Assembly: GCF_022747945.1 (NCBI RefSeq)
Contig: NZ_JALDST010000001.1
Span: forward strand, 1,922,001 to 1,986,000
Reading direction: 5' to 3'
Length of the DNA: 64,000 nucleotides
Origin: Micromonospora sp. R77
GTDB taxonomy: Bacteria > Actinomycetota > Actinomycetes > Mycobacteriales > Micromonosporaceae
Part shown: positions 52,380-61,705 of the stretch, one piece after another
Layout of the letters: the number at the start of each line of letters is the position of its first letter
Position numbering within the stretch: position 1 is the stretch's first letter
Notes under the pieces: generated by a model
The model's input: the letters and a program-made list of their open reading frames with translations, nothing else
What the model was told of the DNA's origin: nothing
Database searches by the model: none
Program-made: the position numbers and the translations under genes

Positions 52380-52426
52380 AACGGGGGGCCGGCCCGCGTG
52401 GCCTGCGGTTTCTTCCGAGGCGGAGG

Positions 52427-53800
52427 TCACACCCCGGCGAGCCGGCCGGCGCCCGGCCGCAGGTAGACCACCCAGGTCACCGCGACGCAGAGCGCGTACC
52501 AGGCGATGAAGGCCAGGTAGGCGGCGTCGGCGGTGCCGGCGGTCAGGAACGACTGCCGGAACGCCACGTTCACCAGCACCCCGCCCGAGGCGCCGACCGC
52601 GCCCGCGATGCCGATCAGCGCCCCGGAGAGCCGCCGGACCCGGCGGTCGGCCGCCGCCCGGTCACCGGTCAGCTCCGCCTCGACTTCGGCCCGGGCCCGG
52701 AAGATCGCCGGGATCATCTTGTACGTCGACCCGTTGCCGATCCCGGAGAGGACGAAGAGCGCCAGGAACCCGGCCAGATAGAGCGGGAGGGACCGGTCCC
52801 GGGCGGCGTACAGCACCAGCCCCGCGCCGCCGGCCATGGCGACGAAGTTCCAGAAGGTCACCCGGGCCCCGCCGAGCCGGTCGGCGAGCTGCCCGCCGAG
52901 CGGCCGGACCAGCGAGCCGATCAGCGGCCCGAGGAAGGTCAGCCAGGCGGCGTCGACCGGGGTGGGGAACCGGTCGTGGAACTGGAGCTGGAGCACCTGG
53001 CCGAAGGCGAAACCGAAGCCGATGAAGGAGCCGAAGGTGCCGACGTAGAGCACGGACATCACCCAGGTGTGCGGGTCCCGGGCCGCCTCGCGCAGCGCGC
53101 CGGGCTCGTTGCGCGCCCCGGGGACGGTGTCCAGCCAGCGCGCCGCGGCCAGCGCCGCGAACACGATCAGCGGGAGATAGACCGCCGGCACCAACCGGGG
53201 GTACGCGGCCCCGGCCGTCGCCAGCACCGCCAGCGCGACCAGCTGCACCGCCGGTACGCCGAGGTTGCCGCCGCCCGCGTTGAGCCCGAGCGCCCGGCCC
53301 TTGAGCCGGTCCGGGAAGAAGAGGTTGATGTTCGCCATCGAGGAGGCGAAGTTGCCGCCGCCGACCCCGGTCAGGCAGGCCAGCACCATCAGCGTCGAGT
53401 ACGACACCCCGGGCTCGATCAGCAGCGCCATCGGCACCGCCGGGACGAGCAGCAGCAGCGCGCTCACGATGGTCCAGTTCCGCCCGCCGAACCGGGCCAC
53501 CGCCAGGGTGTACGGCAGCCGCAGCAGCCCGCCCAGCGCGGCCGGTACGGCGGTGAGCAGGAACTTCCCGGCCGGGTCGATGCCGTACGCCGGCCCGAGG
53601 AAGAGCACCGTCACCGACCAGAGGCTCCACACCGAGAAGCCGACGTGCTCGGTGAAGATCGAGACCCAGAGGTTGCGCCGCGCGATCGGCGCTCCGGTCG
53701 TACGCCAGAAGTCGGGGTCCTCGGGGCGCCAGTCGGTGATCGGCGCCCGGTGCCCGGCGGCGGCCGGGGCCAGGGTAGTGCTGGGGGCCAGTGTGCTCAC
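52427..53800 (-). CDS. narK: NarK-type nitrate/nitrite transporter
   Basis: The 457-residue major-facilitator protein has about 12 membrane helices. Nitrate-transporter signatures are visible: GVGGGNFASSMANINLFFPD, in which the Gly-rich motif lines the substrate path, and the second half motif LFVLSGIGNGSTYKMIPAIF. N-terminal NLWVSIFTEHVGFSVWSLWS is typical of NarK. GGAGGAG precedes GTG 53800. Its position next to nitrate and nitrite reductase genes indicates nitrate uptake, possibly nitrite export. Confidence 0.93.
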   Translation of the reverse strand: MSTLAPSTTLAPAAAGHRAPITDWRPEDPDFWRTTGAPIARRNLWVSIFTEHVGFSVWSLWSVTVLFLGPAYGIDPAGKFLLTAVPAALGGLLRLPYTLAVARFGGRNWTIVSALLLLVPAVPMALLIEPGVSYSTLMVLACLTGVGGGNFASSMANINLFFPDRLKGRALGLNAGGGNLGVPAVQLVALAVLATAGAAYPRLVPAVYLPLIVFAALAAARWLDTVPGARNEPGALREAARDPHTWVMSVLYVGTFGSFIGFGFAFGQVLQLQFHDRFPTPVDAAWLTFLGPLIGSLVRPLGGQLADRLGGARVTFWNFVAMAGGAGLVLYAARDRSLPLYLAGFLALFVLSGIGNGSTYKMIPAIFRARAEVEAELTGDRAAADRRVRRLSGALIGIAGAVGASGGVLVNVAFRQSFLTAGTADAAYLAFIAWYALCVAVTWVVYLRPGAGRLAGV

Positions 53801-53922
53801 GGCGACTCCTCCTCGTCGGTGACGAGGGGGACGCTAGGAACGGGCGGTTTCCCGGGCGTGCCCGTGACGGGTCGGTCCGGAAACGGGAACCGCACGTCCG
53901 CCCGGCGGCGGTGGTGAGCCGG

Positions 53923-54216
53923 TCAGAGCTCCTGGAGGATGCGCAGCGCCCGGCCGACCCGCTGCATGGTCTCGGTGTCGGCCACGTCGACGCACTCGGT
54001 GAACCACTTCTTCATCGGCGAGGAGAGCCGGTCGGGCATCACCACCCAGCGGTCCATCGGCACCGCGAGGGGTGAGTCGCGCAGCAGCGACTCGTCGACC
54101 ACCTCGGCCACGATCACGATCGGCACGTCGGTGGAGTTGTAGACGTCGGAGCTGATCACCAGGCCGAGCCGCTCCCGCGCACCCTCGATGCGCCAGACCT
54201 CTCCCCTACGCAGCAC
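53923..54216 (-). CDS. MazF/PemK-type toxin
   Basis: The 97-residue protein (LRRGEVWRIEG, GLVISSDVYNSTDVPIVIVA, SPLAVPMDRWVVMPDRLSS, MQRVGRALRIL) matches the MazF/PemK endoribonuclease fold, which cleaves mRNA. The GEVW start and the serine-rich strand after it are diagnostic. GTG 54216 overlaps the stop of the preceding antitoxin-like gene by 11 bases, the usual toxin-antitoxin coupling. Activity cannot be judged from sequence; the typical PGDVV/RP motif is only partly kept. Confidence 0.82.
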   Translation of the reverse strand: MLRRGEVWRIEGARERLGLVISSDVYNSTDVPIVIVAEVVDESLLRDSPLAVPMDRWVVMPDRLSSPMKKWFTECVDVADTETMQRVGRALRILQEL

Positions 54217-54463
54217 GCGGCCGCCCGCCGAAGAGCACGTCGTCCACCATCCCGACCTCGCGGGCGTCGGCGAGCGCGGCCGACTCCAGGTCGATCCCGG
54301 CGCGTTCGACGGCGGCGGCGTGGGCGGTGAAGACCTCGCGCAGCGCCTTCTCCCGGGCGGCCTGGTCCATCCAGGCGGAGAGGGAGAGCCCTTCCCGCTT
54401 GGCGAACCGGCGCGCTTCCTCGATGGTCTCGTCGGAGAACGACAGTGTCACCTTGGCGGTCAT
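54206..54463 (-). CDS. Antitoxin-like protein partner of the MazF-type toxin
   Basis: The 85-residue protein begins MTAKVTLSFSDETIEEARRF, a ribbon-helix-helix-like segment, followed by KREGLSLSAWMDQAAREKAL and an acidic, probably disordered C-terminal tail that would block the toxin. ATG 54463 is chosen; an in-frame start 18 bases earlier would put extra residues before the strand. The first gene of the pair normally represses the operon. Overlap with the toxin gene is strong support. Confidence 0.8.
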   Translation of the reverse strand: MTAKVTLSFSDETIEEARRFAKREGLSLSAWMDQAAREKALREVFTAHAAAVERAGIDLESAALADAREVGMVDDVLFGGRPRAA

Positions 54464-54527
54464 GCCGGTGAGATTACCCACTGGTATGACCGCCAGTCAT
54501 CCCCGCTCGCACCGGTCGGCGAACCGG

Positions 54528-55223
54528 TCAAACCGCCGTACCGCCGAAGACGGCGAAGCGCCACTCCTTGAAGAAGCAGTCGACGTCGGTCAGCCCGGCC
54601 TCGCCGAGCCAGCGGCACTGGTCGGCGACGGTCGACGGCCGGTCGTACCGCATCCGCTCCCGGGAGGCGGCGATCTCGTCGGCGTCCGACCCCAGCTCGG
54701 TGATCCGGGCCGTCCAGATCTCGTCGTAGCGCCGGTCCAGCGCTCGCGTCGGCCCGGCCACCTGCTCGGCGTTGACGAAGACCCCGCCGGGCACCAGCGC
54801 CCCGGCGGCCCGCCGGTAGAGCGCCCGCTTGCCGTCGTCGTCGAGGTGGTGGATGGCCAGCGCGGAGACCACCGCGTCGTACCGGCCGGCCGGCAGCGGG
54901 TCGGTCAGGTCGGCGAGCACGGTGCGGTGCGGCACGCCCCGCTCGGCCAGGTGGCCGGCGGCCACCGCGAGCATCCCGGGCGCGCCGTCGACCAGGGTCA
55001 GCCGCACGCCGGGGACCGCCGCGGCGAGCAGCAGCGAGAGCAGCCCGGTGCCCGCGCCCAGGTCCAGCACCTCCGGGGTACGCCCGGCGGCGAGCGCGGC
55101 CCGCAGCGGCGGCGCGGCCACCTCGACCGCCGCGCCGTAGAAGGCGTCGAAGCAGGGCACCAGCCGGCGGCGGGCCTGGTCGTAACTGCCCGCCACCGCG
55201 TCGAACGCGTCCGACACACCCAT
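54528..55223 (-). CDS. Class I SAM-dependent methyltransferase
   Basis: The 231-residue protein has the SAM-binding VLDLGAGTGLLSLLLAAAVP and the acidic VDGAP loop at the end of strand two, a catalytic region VSALAIHHLDDDGK and a C-terminal strand pair, as in small-molecule methyltransferases. ATG 55223 is six bases from GGGAGG (55235-55230). It lies between the toxin pair and the divergent nasA gene; the shared 148-base region is AT-rich near this start. Substrate unknown. Confidence 0.85.
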   Translation of the reverse strand: MGVSDAFDAVAGSYDQARRRLVPCFDAFYGAAVEVAAPPLRAALAAGRTPEVLDLGAGTGLLSLLLAAAVPGVRLTLVDGAPGMLAVAAGHLAERGVPHRTVLADLTDPLPAGRYDAVVSALAIHHLDDDGKRALYRRAAGALVPGGVFVNAEQVAGPTRALDRRYDEIWTARITELGSDADEIAASRERMRYDRPSTVADQCRWLGEAGLTDVDCFFKEWRFAVFGGTAV

Positions 55224-55309
55224 CACATGCCTCCCATTATGTAAGATATTTGTCCCACATTCTAAACGGTGCGGATCGTTCCGTCACTCCCGTGCGGTGT
55301 GAGCCCCTC

Positions 55310-55347
55310 TTGACAGGACCGAAACAGAAGGGACCCGGAGCGGAAAC
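55310..55347 (+). promoter_or_regulatory. GlnR-type operator upstream of nasA
   Basis: TTGAC-N6-GAAAC-N6-GACCC-N6-GAAAC at 55310-55347 fits the gTnAC-N6-GaAAC-N6-gTnAC-N6-GaAAC pattern of the actinobacterial nitrogen regulator GlnR, with both GAAAC halves perfect. It ends 24 bases before the nasA start. Confidence 0.75.
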
Positions 55348-55371
55348 TGCCCGACGGCACGCTTTGCCGAC

Positions 55372-57563
55372 ATGACAGACGGTGCGCGGACGGCGACGCG
55401 ACCGGGGCGACGCACCCGGGAGGCGGACACGCACTGCCCGTACTGCGCCCTGCAGTGCGGGATGACGCTGCGCGAGACCGACGGTCGGGTGGAGGTGCTG
55501 CCCCGGCAGTTCCCCACCAACCGGGGTGGGCTGTGCCAGAAGGGCTGGACCGCCGCCGAACTGCTCGACCACCCGGACCGGCTGACCGCCCCGCTGCTGC
55601 GCGACCGCCCCGGCGGCGAGCTGCGTACGGCCACCTGGGACGAGGCGCTGGACCGGATCGCCACCGGCATCCGCACCGTCCAGGCCGGACACGGGCGGGA
55701 CGCGGTGGCGGTCTTCGGCGGCGGCGGGCTGACCAACGAGAAGGCGTACGCGCTCGGCCGGTTCGCCCGGGTCACGCTGGGCACCCGGCTCATCGACTAC
55801 AACGGCCGCTGGTGCATGTCGTCGGCGGCGGCGGCCGGGACGCGCGCCTTCGGCATCGACCGAGGGCTGCCCTTCCCGGTGGCCGACCTGGGCCACGCGG
55901 ACACCCTGCTGCTGGTCGGGGCGAACCCGGCCGAGACGATGCCCCCGCTGATGCGGCACCTCGCCGACCAGCGGCGCCGGGGCGGCCGGCTGATCGTGAT
56001 CGACCCCCGGGTGACCGCCACCGCCCGCCAGGCCGACCTCCACCTGCAACCGCTGCCCGGCACCGACCTGGCGGTGGCGAACGCGCTGCTGCACATCGCG
56101 CTCACCGAGGGCCTGCTCGACCGGGAGTACGTGGCCGCCCGGACCACCGGCTTCGACGAGGTCCGCCGGACCGTCGCCGGCTGTTGGCCGGCCGAGGTGG
56201 AACGGCTCTCCGGGGTGCCGGTGGCCGACCTGGAAGCCACCGCGCGGGCGCTCGCCGGCGCCGGCCGGGCGATCATCCTCACCGCCCGGGGCGCGGAGCA
56301 GCACGCCAAGGGCGTGGACACCGTCACCGCCTTCATCAACCTGGCGCTCGCCCTCGGCCTGCCCGGTCGCCCCGGCTCCGGGTACGGCTGCCTCACCGGG
56401 CAGGGCAACGGGCAGGGCGGCCGGGAGCACGGGCAGAAGGCCGACCAGCTCCCCGGCTACCGCCGGATCGACGACCCGGTGGCCCGCGCGCACGTCGCCG
56501 GGGTGTGGGGCGTACCGGCCGACGAGCTGCCCGGGCCGGGGGTGCCGGCGTACGAGCTGCTGGACTCGCTCGGCACAGCGCAGGGCCCGAAGGCGCTGCT
56601 GGTGTTCGGCTCCAACCCGGTGGTCTCCGCGCCCCGGGCGGCCCGGGTCGAGTCCCGGCTGCGCGCGCTGGACCTGCTGGTGGTGGCCGACTTCCTGCGC
56701 TCCGAGACGGCCGAGCTGGCCGACGTGGTGCTGCCGGTCGCGCAGTGGGCCGAGGAGGACGGCACGATGACCAACCTGGAGGGTCGGGTGCTGCGCCGCC
56801 GCGCCCTGCGCGAACCACCCCCCGGTGTCCGCACCGACCTCGCCGTCCTCGCCGACCTCACCGCCCGCCTGCAAGGAGGGGCCCCCTCTTATCGCCTTCC
56901 GCATAGCAGGGGCCCCCTGTTCACACCTGCCGGCCCGGCGGAGCCGGGCACGTCGGCACCGGCCGACCAGGCGGATCCGCAGGCGGTGTTCGAGGAGCTG
57001 CGGCGGGCCTCGGCCGGCGGTCCGGCGGACTACGCCGGGGTGACCTGGGCGCGGATCGACGCCGACACCGGTGTCTTCTGGCCCTGCCCGGTGGTCGACG
57101 GCCCGGACACCCCCCGGCTCTTCGTCGAGTCCTTTCCCACCCCGGACGGGCGGGCCCGGTTCCGGCCGGTGGCGCACCGCCCGGCGGCCGAGCCGGTCGA
57201 CGCGGCCTATCCGCTGCACTTCACCACCGGCCGGGTGCTCGCCCACTACCAGTCCGGCGCGCAGACCCGGCGGGTCGACGCGCTGCGCCGGCCGCCCCCG
57301 GCGGCTTCGTCGAGCTGCACCCCGACCTGGCCGCCCGGCTCGGGGTGGCCGACGGCGAGGAGGTACGCGTCGTCTCCCGCCGGGGGGAGCTGCGCGCGCC
57401 GGCCCGGCTCACCCCGACGATCCGGCCGGACACCGTCTTCGCGCCGTTCCACTGGGCCGGCGCGGCCCGCGCCAACTCGGTCACCAACGACGCCGTCGAC
57501 CCGGTCTCCGGGATGCCGGAATTCAAGATCTGCGCCGTACGCGTCGAGAGGGCGGAGCCATGA
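55372..57563 (+). pseudogene. nasA: Assimilatory nitrate reductase catalytic subunit, one frameshift
   Basis: A molybdopterin oxidoreductase of about 730 residues reducing nitrate to nitrite in the cytoplasm. The N-terminal [4Fe-4S] ligands are CPYCALQC and the Cys in GGLCQKGW; YNGRWCMSSAAAAGTRAFG carries the putative Mo-ligand Cys, and GSGYGCLTGQGNGQGGREHG is the cofactor-binding motif. Frame is lost near 57290 (CGGCCGCC where CGGGCCGCC is expected), and the C-terminal end, including TVFAPFHWAGAARANSVTND, continues in the +2 frame to 57563. A 60-base repeat element is inserted in frame around residue 510. A single lost G may be a sequence error. GlnR-type operator upstream. Confidence 0.85.
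56871..56930. repeat. Hairpin repeat element (AGGGGGCCCCT family), copy 2, inside nasA
   Basis: Read on the minus strand it starts GCAGGTGTGAAC and ends AGGGGGCCCCTCCTTGC, the same ends as the element at 27802-27860. It is exactly 60 bases, adding 20 codons (QGGAPSYRLPHSRGPLFTPA region) to nasA without a stop. Confidence 0.75.
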
Positions 57564-58999
57564 GCGAGCGGGTCGTGATCGTCGGGTACGGCATGGCCGG
57601 CGCCCGCCTCGCCGCCGAGCTGCACGCGCTGGACGGGGACCGCAAGGTCACCGTCCTCGGGGCGGAACGGCACCGCGCGTACAACCGGATCATGCTCTCC
57701 ACCCTGCTCGCCGGGAAGATCGACGAGCCGGACGTGGAGCTGACCGACCTCGCCGGGCAGGGCGTGGACGTGCGGACCGGCGCGGCGGTCACCGCGATCG
57801 ACCGGGCCGCCCGGGAGGTACGCACCGACGACGGCGACCGGCACCACTACGACCACCTGGTCCTCGCCACCGGCAGCCGGGCGTCGGTGCCGCCGCTGCC
57901 CGGGCTCGATCCGCTGCCGGAGCGGGTGGTCCCGTTCCGCACCCTGGACGACTGCCGGCGCATCCTGGCCGTCGCCCGCACCGCCCGCAGCGCCCTGGTG
58001 CTCGGCGGCGGGCTGCTCGGCCTGGAAGCGGCGCGCGGGCTCGCCGCGCGCGGCTCGACGTGACCGTGGTGCACCCGACCGGGCACCTGATGGAACGGCA
58101 GCTCGACCCGGTGGCCGGGGCGGTACTGGCCGGCACCCTCGCCCGCCTGGGGGTGCGGACCTCGCTGGCGGTCCCGGCGACCGGGGTGGCCGCCGACGCC
58201 GACGGCGTCCGCCTCGACCTGGCCGACGGCCGCCGGCTCCACGCCGACCTGCTCGTCCTGGCCTGCGGCGTACGCCCCGACACCGCCCTCGCCGCCGCCG
58301 CCGGGCTGACCGTCGAGCGGGGCGTGGTGGTGGACGACCGGCTGCGGACCGGCGACCGGCGGATCTCGGCGATCGGCGACTGCGCCCAGCACGACGGGAC
58401 GCTGACCGGGCTGGTCGCCCCGTGCCTGGGCGCAGGCCCGGGTGGTGGCCAGGTGCTGACCGGTGCCGACCCGCTGGCCCGGTACCGGCCCCGCCGGCGG
58501 TGACCCGGCTCAAGGCGGCCGGGATCGACCTGGCCGCGATGGGCGACGCGGTGGGCGACCGGCCCGCCGGGGACCCGGTCGAGGAGCTGACCTTCGCCGA
58601 CCCGGCCCGCGGCACGTACGCCCGGCTGCGGATCCGCGACGAGCGGCTGACCGGCGCGATCCTGCTCGGCGACAACCCGGCGGTCGGCACGGTCGTGCAG
58701 CTCTTCGACCGGGGCGCGCGCAGCCGGCGGACCGCCGGTCGCTGCTGCTGGGCCGGGCGTTCGGCGCGGTGCCGGCGGCGCCCGCGGCGTCCCCGGCGCT
58801 GATGCCGGACGCGGCGACGGTCTGCCAGTGCAACGACGTCAGCAAGGGCGAGCTGGTGGCCTGCTGGCGCGCGGGCGCGCAGACGGTCGACGCACTGTCC
58901 ACGGCGACCCGGGCCGGCACCGGCTGCGGCGGCTGCCGGGACGCGCTCGCGGGCATCGCCGGCTGGCTCGCCGACGCCGACCCGGTGGCCGCCCGATGA
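57560..58999 (+). pseudogene. FAD/NAD(P)H-dependent reductase component for nitrate assimilation, several frameshifts
   Basis: Joined across frames, this is a roughly 480-residue protein: FAD/NAD(P)-binding domains (VVIVGYGMAGARLAAELHAL, LVLATGSRASVPPLPGLDPL, LVLGGGLLGLEAARGLAARG, then VTVVHPTGHLMERQLDPVAG and ISAIGDCAQHDGTLTGLVAP) and a C-terminal BFD-type [2Fe-2S] domain (CQCNDVSKGELVACW, GTGCGGC). Indels are needed near 58053 (-1), 58430 (+1), 58448 (-1), 58491 (-1) and 58728 (-1). It probably passes electrons from NAD(P)H to NasA. Its ATG overlaps the nasA stop (ATGA). All lesions are in G/C runs and the motifs are intact, so sequence error is a live option. Confidence 0.82.
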
Positions 59000-59173
59000 C
59001 CCGGCGATCCGCGAGCGCCGCGATGACGGCCGGACCACTGGCGGGCCGGGAACGGACGACCCGGCGGGCCCGGACGGCAGGAGATGACGGGATGGACGGC
59101 GACGCGGTGGAGGTGACGCCATGAACCAGCGGAACGAGCGGAACATCGGCACGCAGCGCGGCGGAGGGCCGGC
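59000..59173. other. Spacer before nirB, no gene seen
   Basis: Very short frames only. A 42-codon frame starting at ATG 58996 has no ribosome binding site or recognisable motif. No clear promoter or GlnR pattern is visible, so nirB is probably transcribed from upstream. Confidence 0.4.
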
Positions 59174-61705
59174 ATGAGCGGCGGGCGGCTGGTCGTGGTC
59201 GGCAACGGCATGGTCGGGCAGCGCTTCGTCGAGGCGTTGCGGGCCCGGGACGTCGACCGGCGGTGGCGGGTGACGGTGCTGGCCGAGGAGCGGCGGCCCG
59301 CGTACGACCGGGTGCGGCTGTCGGCCTTCTTCGCCGGGGTGGACGCCGACGAGTTGAACCTGCACACCCCCGACGACGGGGTGGAGCTGCGGCTCGGCGA
59401 GCCGGCCACCGGCATCGACCGGGCCCGGCGGGTGGTGACCACGGCGGCCGGCGAGCACCCGTACGACGCGCTGGTGCTCGCCACCGGGTCGTACCCCTTC
59501 GTGCCGCCGGTGGACGGCACGGACCTGCCCGGCGTCTTCGTCTACCGGACGCTGGACGACCTGGCGGCGATCCGGGCGTACGCGGAGGGGCGGCGGAGCG
59601 GCGCGGTGATCGGCGGCGGCCTGCTCGGCCTGGAGGCGGCGAACGCGCTGCGTCTGCTCGGCCTGGCGACCGGTGTCGTCGAGTTCGCGCCCCGGCTGAT
59701 GCCGGTGCAGGTGGACGAGGCGGGCGGGGCGATGCTGCGCCGCTACGTCGAGGAGCTGGGCGTGCGGACGTACCTCGGGGTGGGCACCACGGCGCTGCGG
59801 GCCGGCCCGGACGGGGCGGTCGCGGCGCTGGACCTCTCCGACGGCGGCACGGTCGACGCCGACCTGGTCGTGGTGGCCGCCGGCATCCGGCCCCGGGACG
59901 AGCTGGCCCGGGCGGCCGGCCTGGCGCTCGGCCCGCGCGGCGGGGTGCTGGTCGACGCGGCCTGCCGGACCGCCGACGAGCGGATCTGGGCGGTCGGCGA
60001 GTGCGCGGCGGTCGACGGCACCTGCCACGGCCTGGTCGCCCCCGGGTACGCCACCGCCGAGGTGGTCGCCGACCGGCTGCTCGGCGGGGCGGCCACCTTC
60101 CCCGGCGCGGACACCGCCACCAAGCTGAAACTGCTCGGGGTGGACGTGGCGTCGTTCGGTGACGCGCACGGCACCACCCCGGGCTGCCTGGACGTCACCT
60201 TCACCGACCCGGCCACCCGGTCGTACGCGAAGCTGGTCCTCTCCGACGACGCGCGGACGCTGCTGGGCGGCGTGCTGGTCGGGGACGCGAGCGCCTATCC
60301 GACGTTGCGGGCCAGCGTGGGCGGGCCGCTGCCCGGTCCCCCGCTGGCGCTGCTGGCCCCGGCCGGCGAGGCCGGCGGCGGGGTGACCGCGCTGCCCGGC
60401 GCGGCGCAGGTCTGCTCCTGCAACGCGGTGACCCGCGAGCAGATCGACACCGCGATCGCCGACGGCTGCGCCGACGTGCCGGCGCTGAAGGTCTGCACCC
60501 GGGCCGGTACGAGCTGCGGCTCCTGCGTGCCGATGCTGAAGCAGCTCCTCGACGCGGCCGGGGTGAAGCAGTCGACGTCGCTCTGCGAGCACTTCGACGC
60601 GAGCCGGCAGGAGCTGTTCGAGATCGTCCGGGTCCGCGGCATCCGCACCTTCTCCCAGCTCGTCGCCGAGCACGGGCGCGGCCGGGGCTGCGACATCTGC
60701 AAGCCGGTGGTCGCCTCGATCCTCGCCTCGCTCGGCACCGGGCACGTCCTCGACGGCGAGGCGGCGTCGTTGCAGGACACCAACGACCACTTCCTGGCCA
60801 ACCTGCAACGCGACGGCAGCTACTCGGTGGTGCCCCGGATCCCGGGCGGCGAGATCACCCCGGAGAAGCTGATCGTGATCGGCGAGGTGGCCCGGGACTT
60901 CCGGCTCTACACCAAGATCACCGGTGGGCAGCGGATCGACCTGTTCGGGGCGCGGGTCGAGCAGCTCCCGCAGATCTGGCGTCGGCTGGTCGACGCGGGC
61001 TTCGAGTCCGGTCACGCGTACGGCAAGGCGCTGCGCACGGTGAAGTCGTGCGTCGGCGAGACCTGGTGCCGGTACGGGGTGCAGGACTCCGTCGGGCTGG
61101 CCGTCGCGCTGGAGCTGCGCTACCGGGGGCTGCGCGCCCCGCACAAGCTCAAGTCGGCGGTCTCCGGCTGCGCCCGCGAGTGCGCCGAGGCGCGCAGCAA
61201 GGACTTCGGCATCATCGCCACCGAGACCGGCTGGAACCTCTATCTGGGCGGCAACGGCGGCTTCCGGCCCCGGCACGCCGACCTCTTCGCCACCGACCTG
61301 AGCACCGCCGAGCTGGTCACCCTGATCGACCGGTTCCTGATGTTCTATGTGCGCACCGCCGACCGGTTGCAGCGCACCGCCGCCTGGATCGAGGCGCTGG
61401 AGGGCGGCCTCGACCACCTCCGCGCGGTCATCGTCGACGACTCGCTCGGGCTCTGCGCCGACCTCGACGCGGCGATGGCCCGGCACGTGGCGTCGTACTC
61501 CGACGAGTGGCGGGACGTCCTCGACGACCCGGACCGGCTGCGCCGCTTCACCTCCTTCGTCAACGCCCCGGACGTGCCGGACCCGTCCATCTCCTTCGCC
61601 GTGGAGCGCGGCCAACCCGTACCGGCACGCGGGACGTCGACGGCGGCGGGCAGCGACCGCCGCCGCCAGCCGGTCGCGCTCGGACTCCCGGAGGTACGCC
61701 GATGA
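59174..61705 (+). CDS. nirB: Nitrite reductase (NAD(P)H) large subunit
   Basis: The 843-residue cytoplasmic enzyme reduces nitrite to ammonium. Domains in order: FAD/NAD(P)H oxidoreductase (1-400; VVVGNGMVGQRFVEALRARD, VIGGGLLGLEAANALRLLG), a BFD-type [2Fe-2S] domain (about 415-465; CSCNAVTREQIDTAIADGCA, GTSCGSC), then ferredoxin-like and sirohaem domains (540-800) with SCVGETWCRYG and SGCARECAEA as the four Cys that hold the [4Fe-4S]-sirohaem centre. All ligands are present. ATG 59174 follows GGAGG at suitable spacing. The stop overlaps the nirD start. Confidence 0.96.
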   Translation: MSGGRLVVVGNGMVGQRFVEALRARDVDRRWRVTVLAEERRPAYDRVRLSAFFAGVDADELNLHTPDDGVELRLGEPATGIDRARRVVTTAAGEHPYDALVLATGSYPFVPPVDGTDLPGVFVYRTLDDLAAIRAYAEGRRSGAVIGGGLLGLEAANALRLLGLATGVVEFAPRLMPVQVDEAGGAMLRRYVEELGVRTYLGVGTTALRAGPDGAVAALDLSDGGTVDADLVVVAAGIRPRDELARAAGLALGPRGGVLVDAACRTADERIWAVGECAAVDGTCHGLVAPGYATAEVVADRLLGGAATFPGADTATKLKLLGVDVASFGDAHGTTPGCLDVTFTDPATRSYAKLVLSDDARTLLGGVLVGDASAYPTLRASVGGPLPGPPLALLAPAGEAGGGVTALPGAAQVCSCNAVTREQIDTAIADGCADVPALKVCTRAGTSCGSCVPMLKQLLDAAGVKQSTSLCEHFDASRQELFEIVRVRGIRTFSQLVAEHGRGRGCDICKPVVASILASLGTGHVLDGEAASLQDTNDHFLANLQRDGSYSVVPRIPGGEITPEKLIVIGEVARDFRLYTKITGGQRIDLFGARVEQLPQIWRRLVDAGFESGHAYGKALRTVKSCVGETWCRYGVQDSVGLAVALELRYRGLRAPHKLKSAVSGCARECAEARSKDFGIIATETGWNLYLGGNGGFRPRHADLFATDLSTAELVTLIDRFLMFYVRTADRLQRTAAWIEALEGGLDHLRAVIVDDSLGLCADLDAAMARHVASYSDEWRDVLDDPDRLRRFTSFVNAPDVPDPSISFAVERGQPVPARGTSTAAGSDRRRQPVALGLPEVRR

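Noticed and set aside
53801..53922. GlnR-type box before narK
   Set aside because: GTGAC and GAAAC are present but 11 to 12 bases apart instead of 6, so the pattern is not met.
58996..59124. A 42-codon gene between the reductase component and nirB
   Set aside because: No ribosome binding site, no motif, and composition like non-coding spacer.
57221..61615. A 1464-codon open frame on the minus strand across nasA, the reductase component and nirB
   Set aside because: It is antisense to genes with clear catalytic motifs. Long antisense frames are an effect of very high G+C in third codon positions; its translation is Gly/Arg/Pro-rich with no motif.
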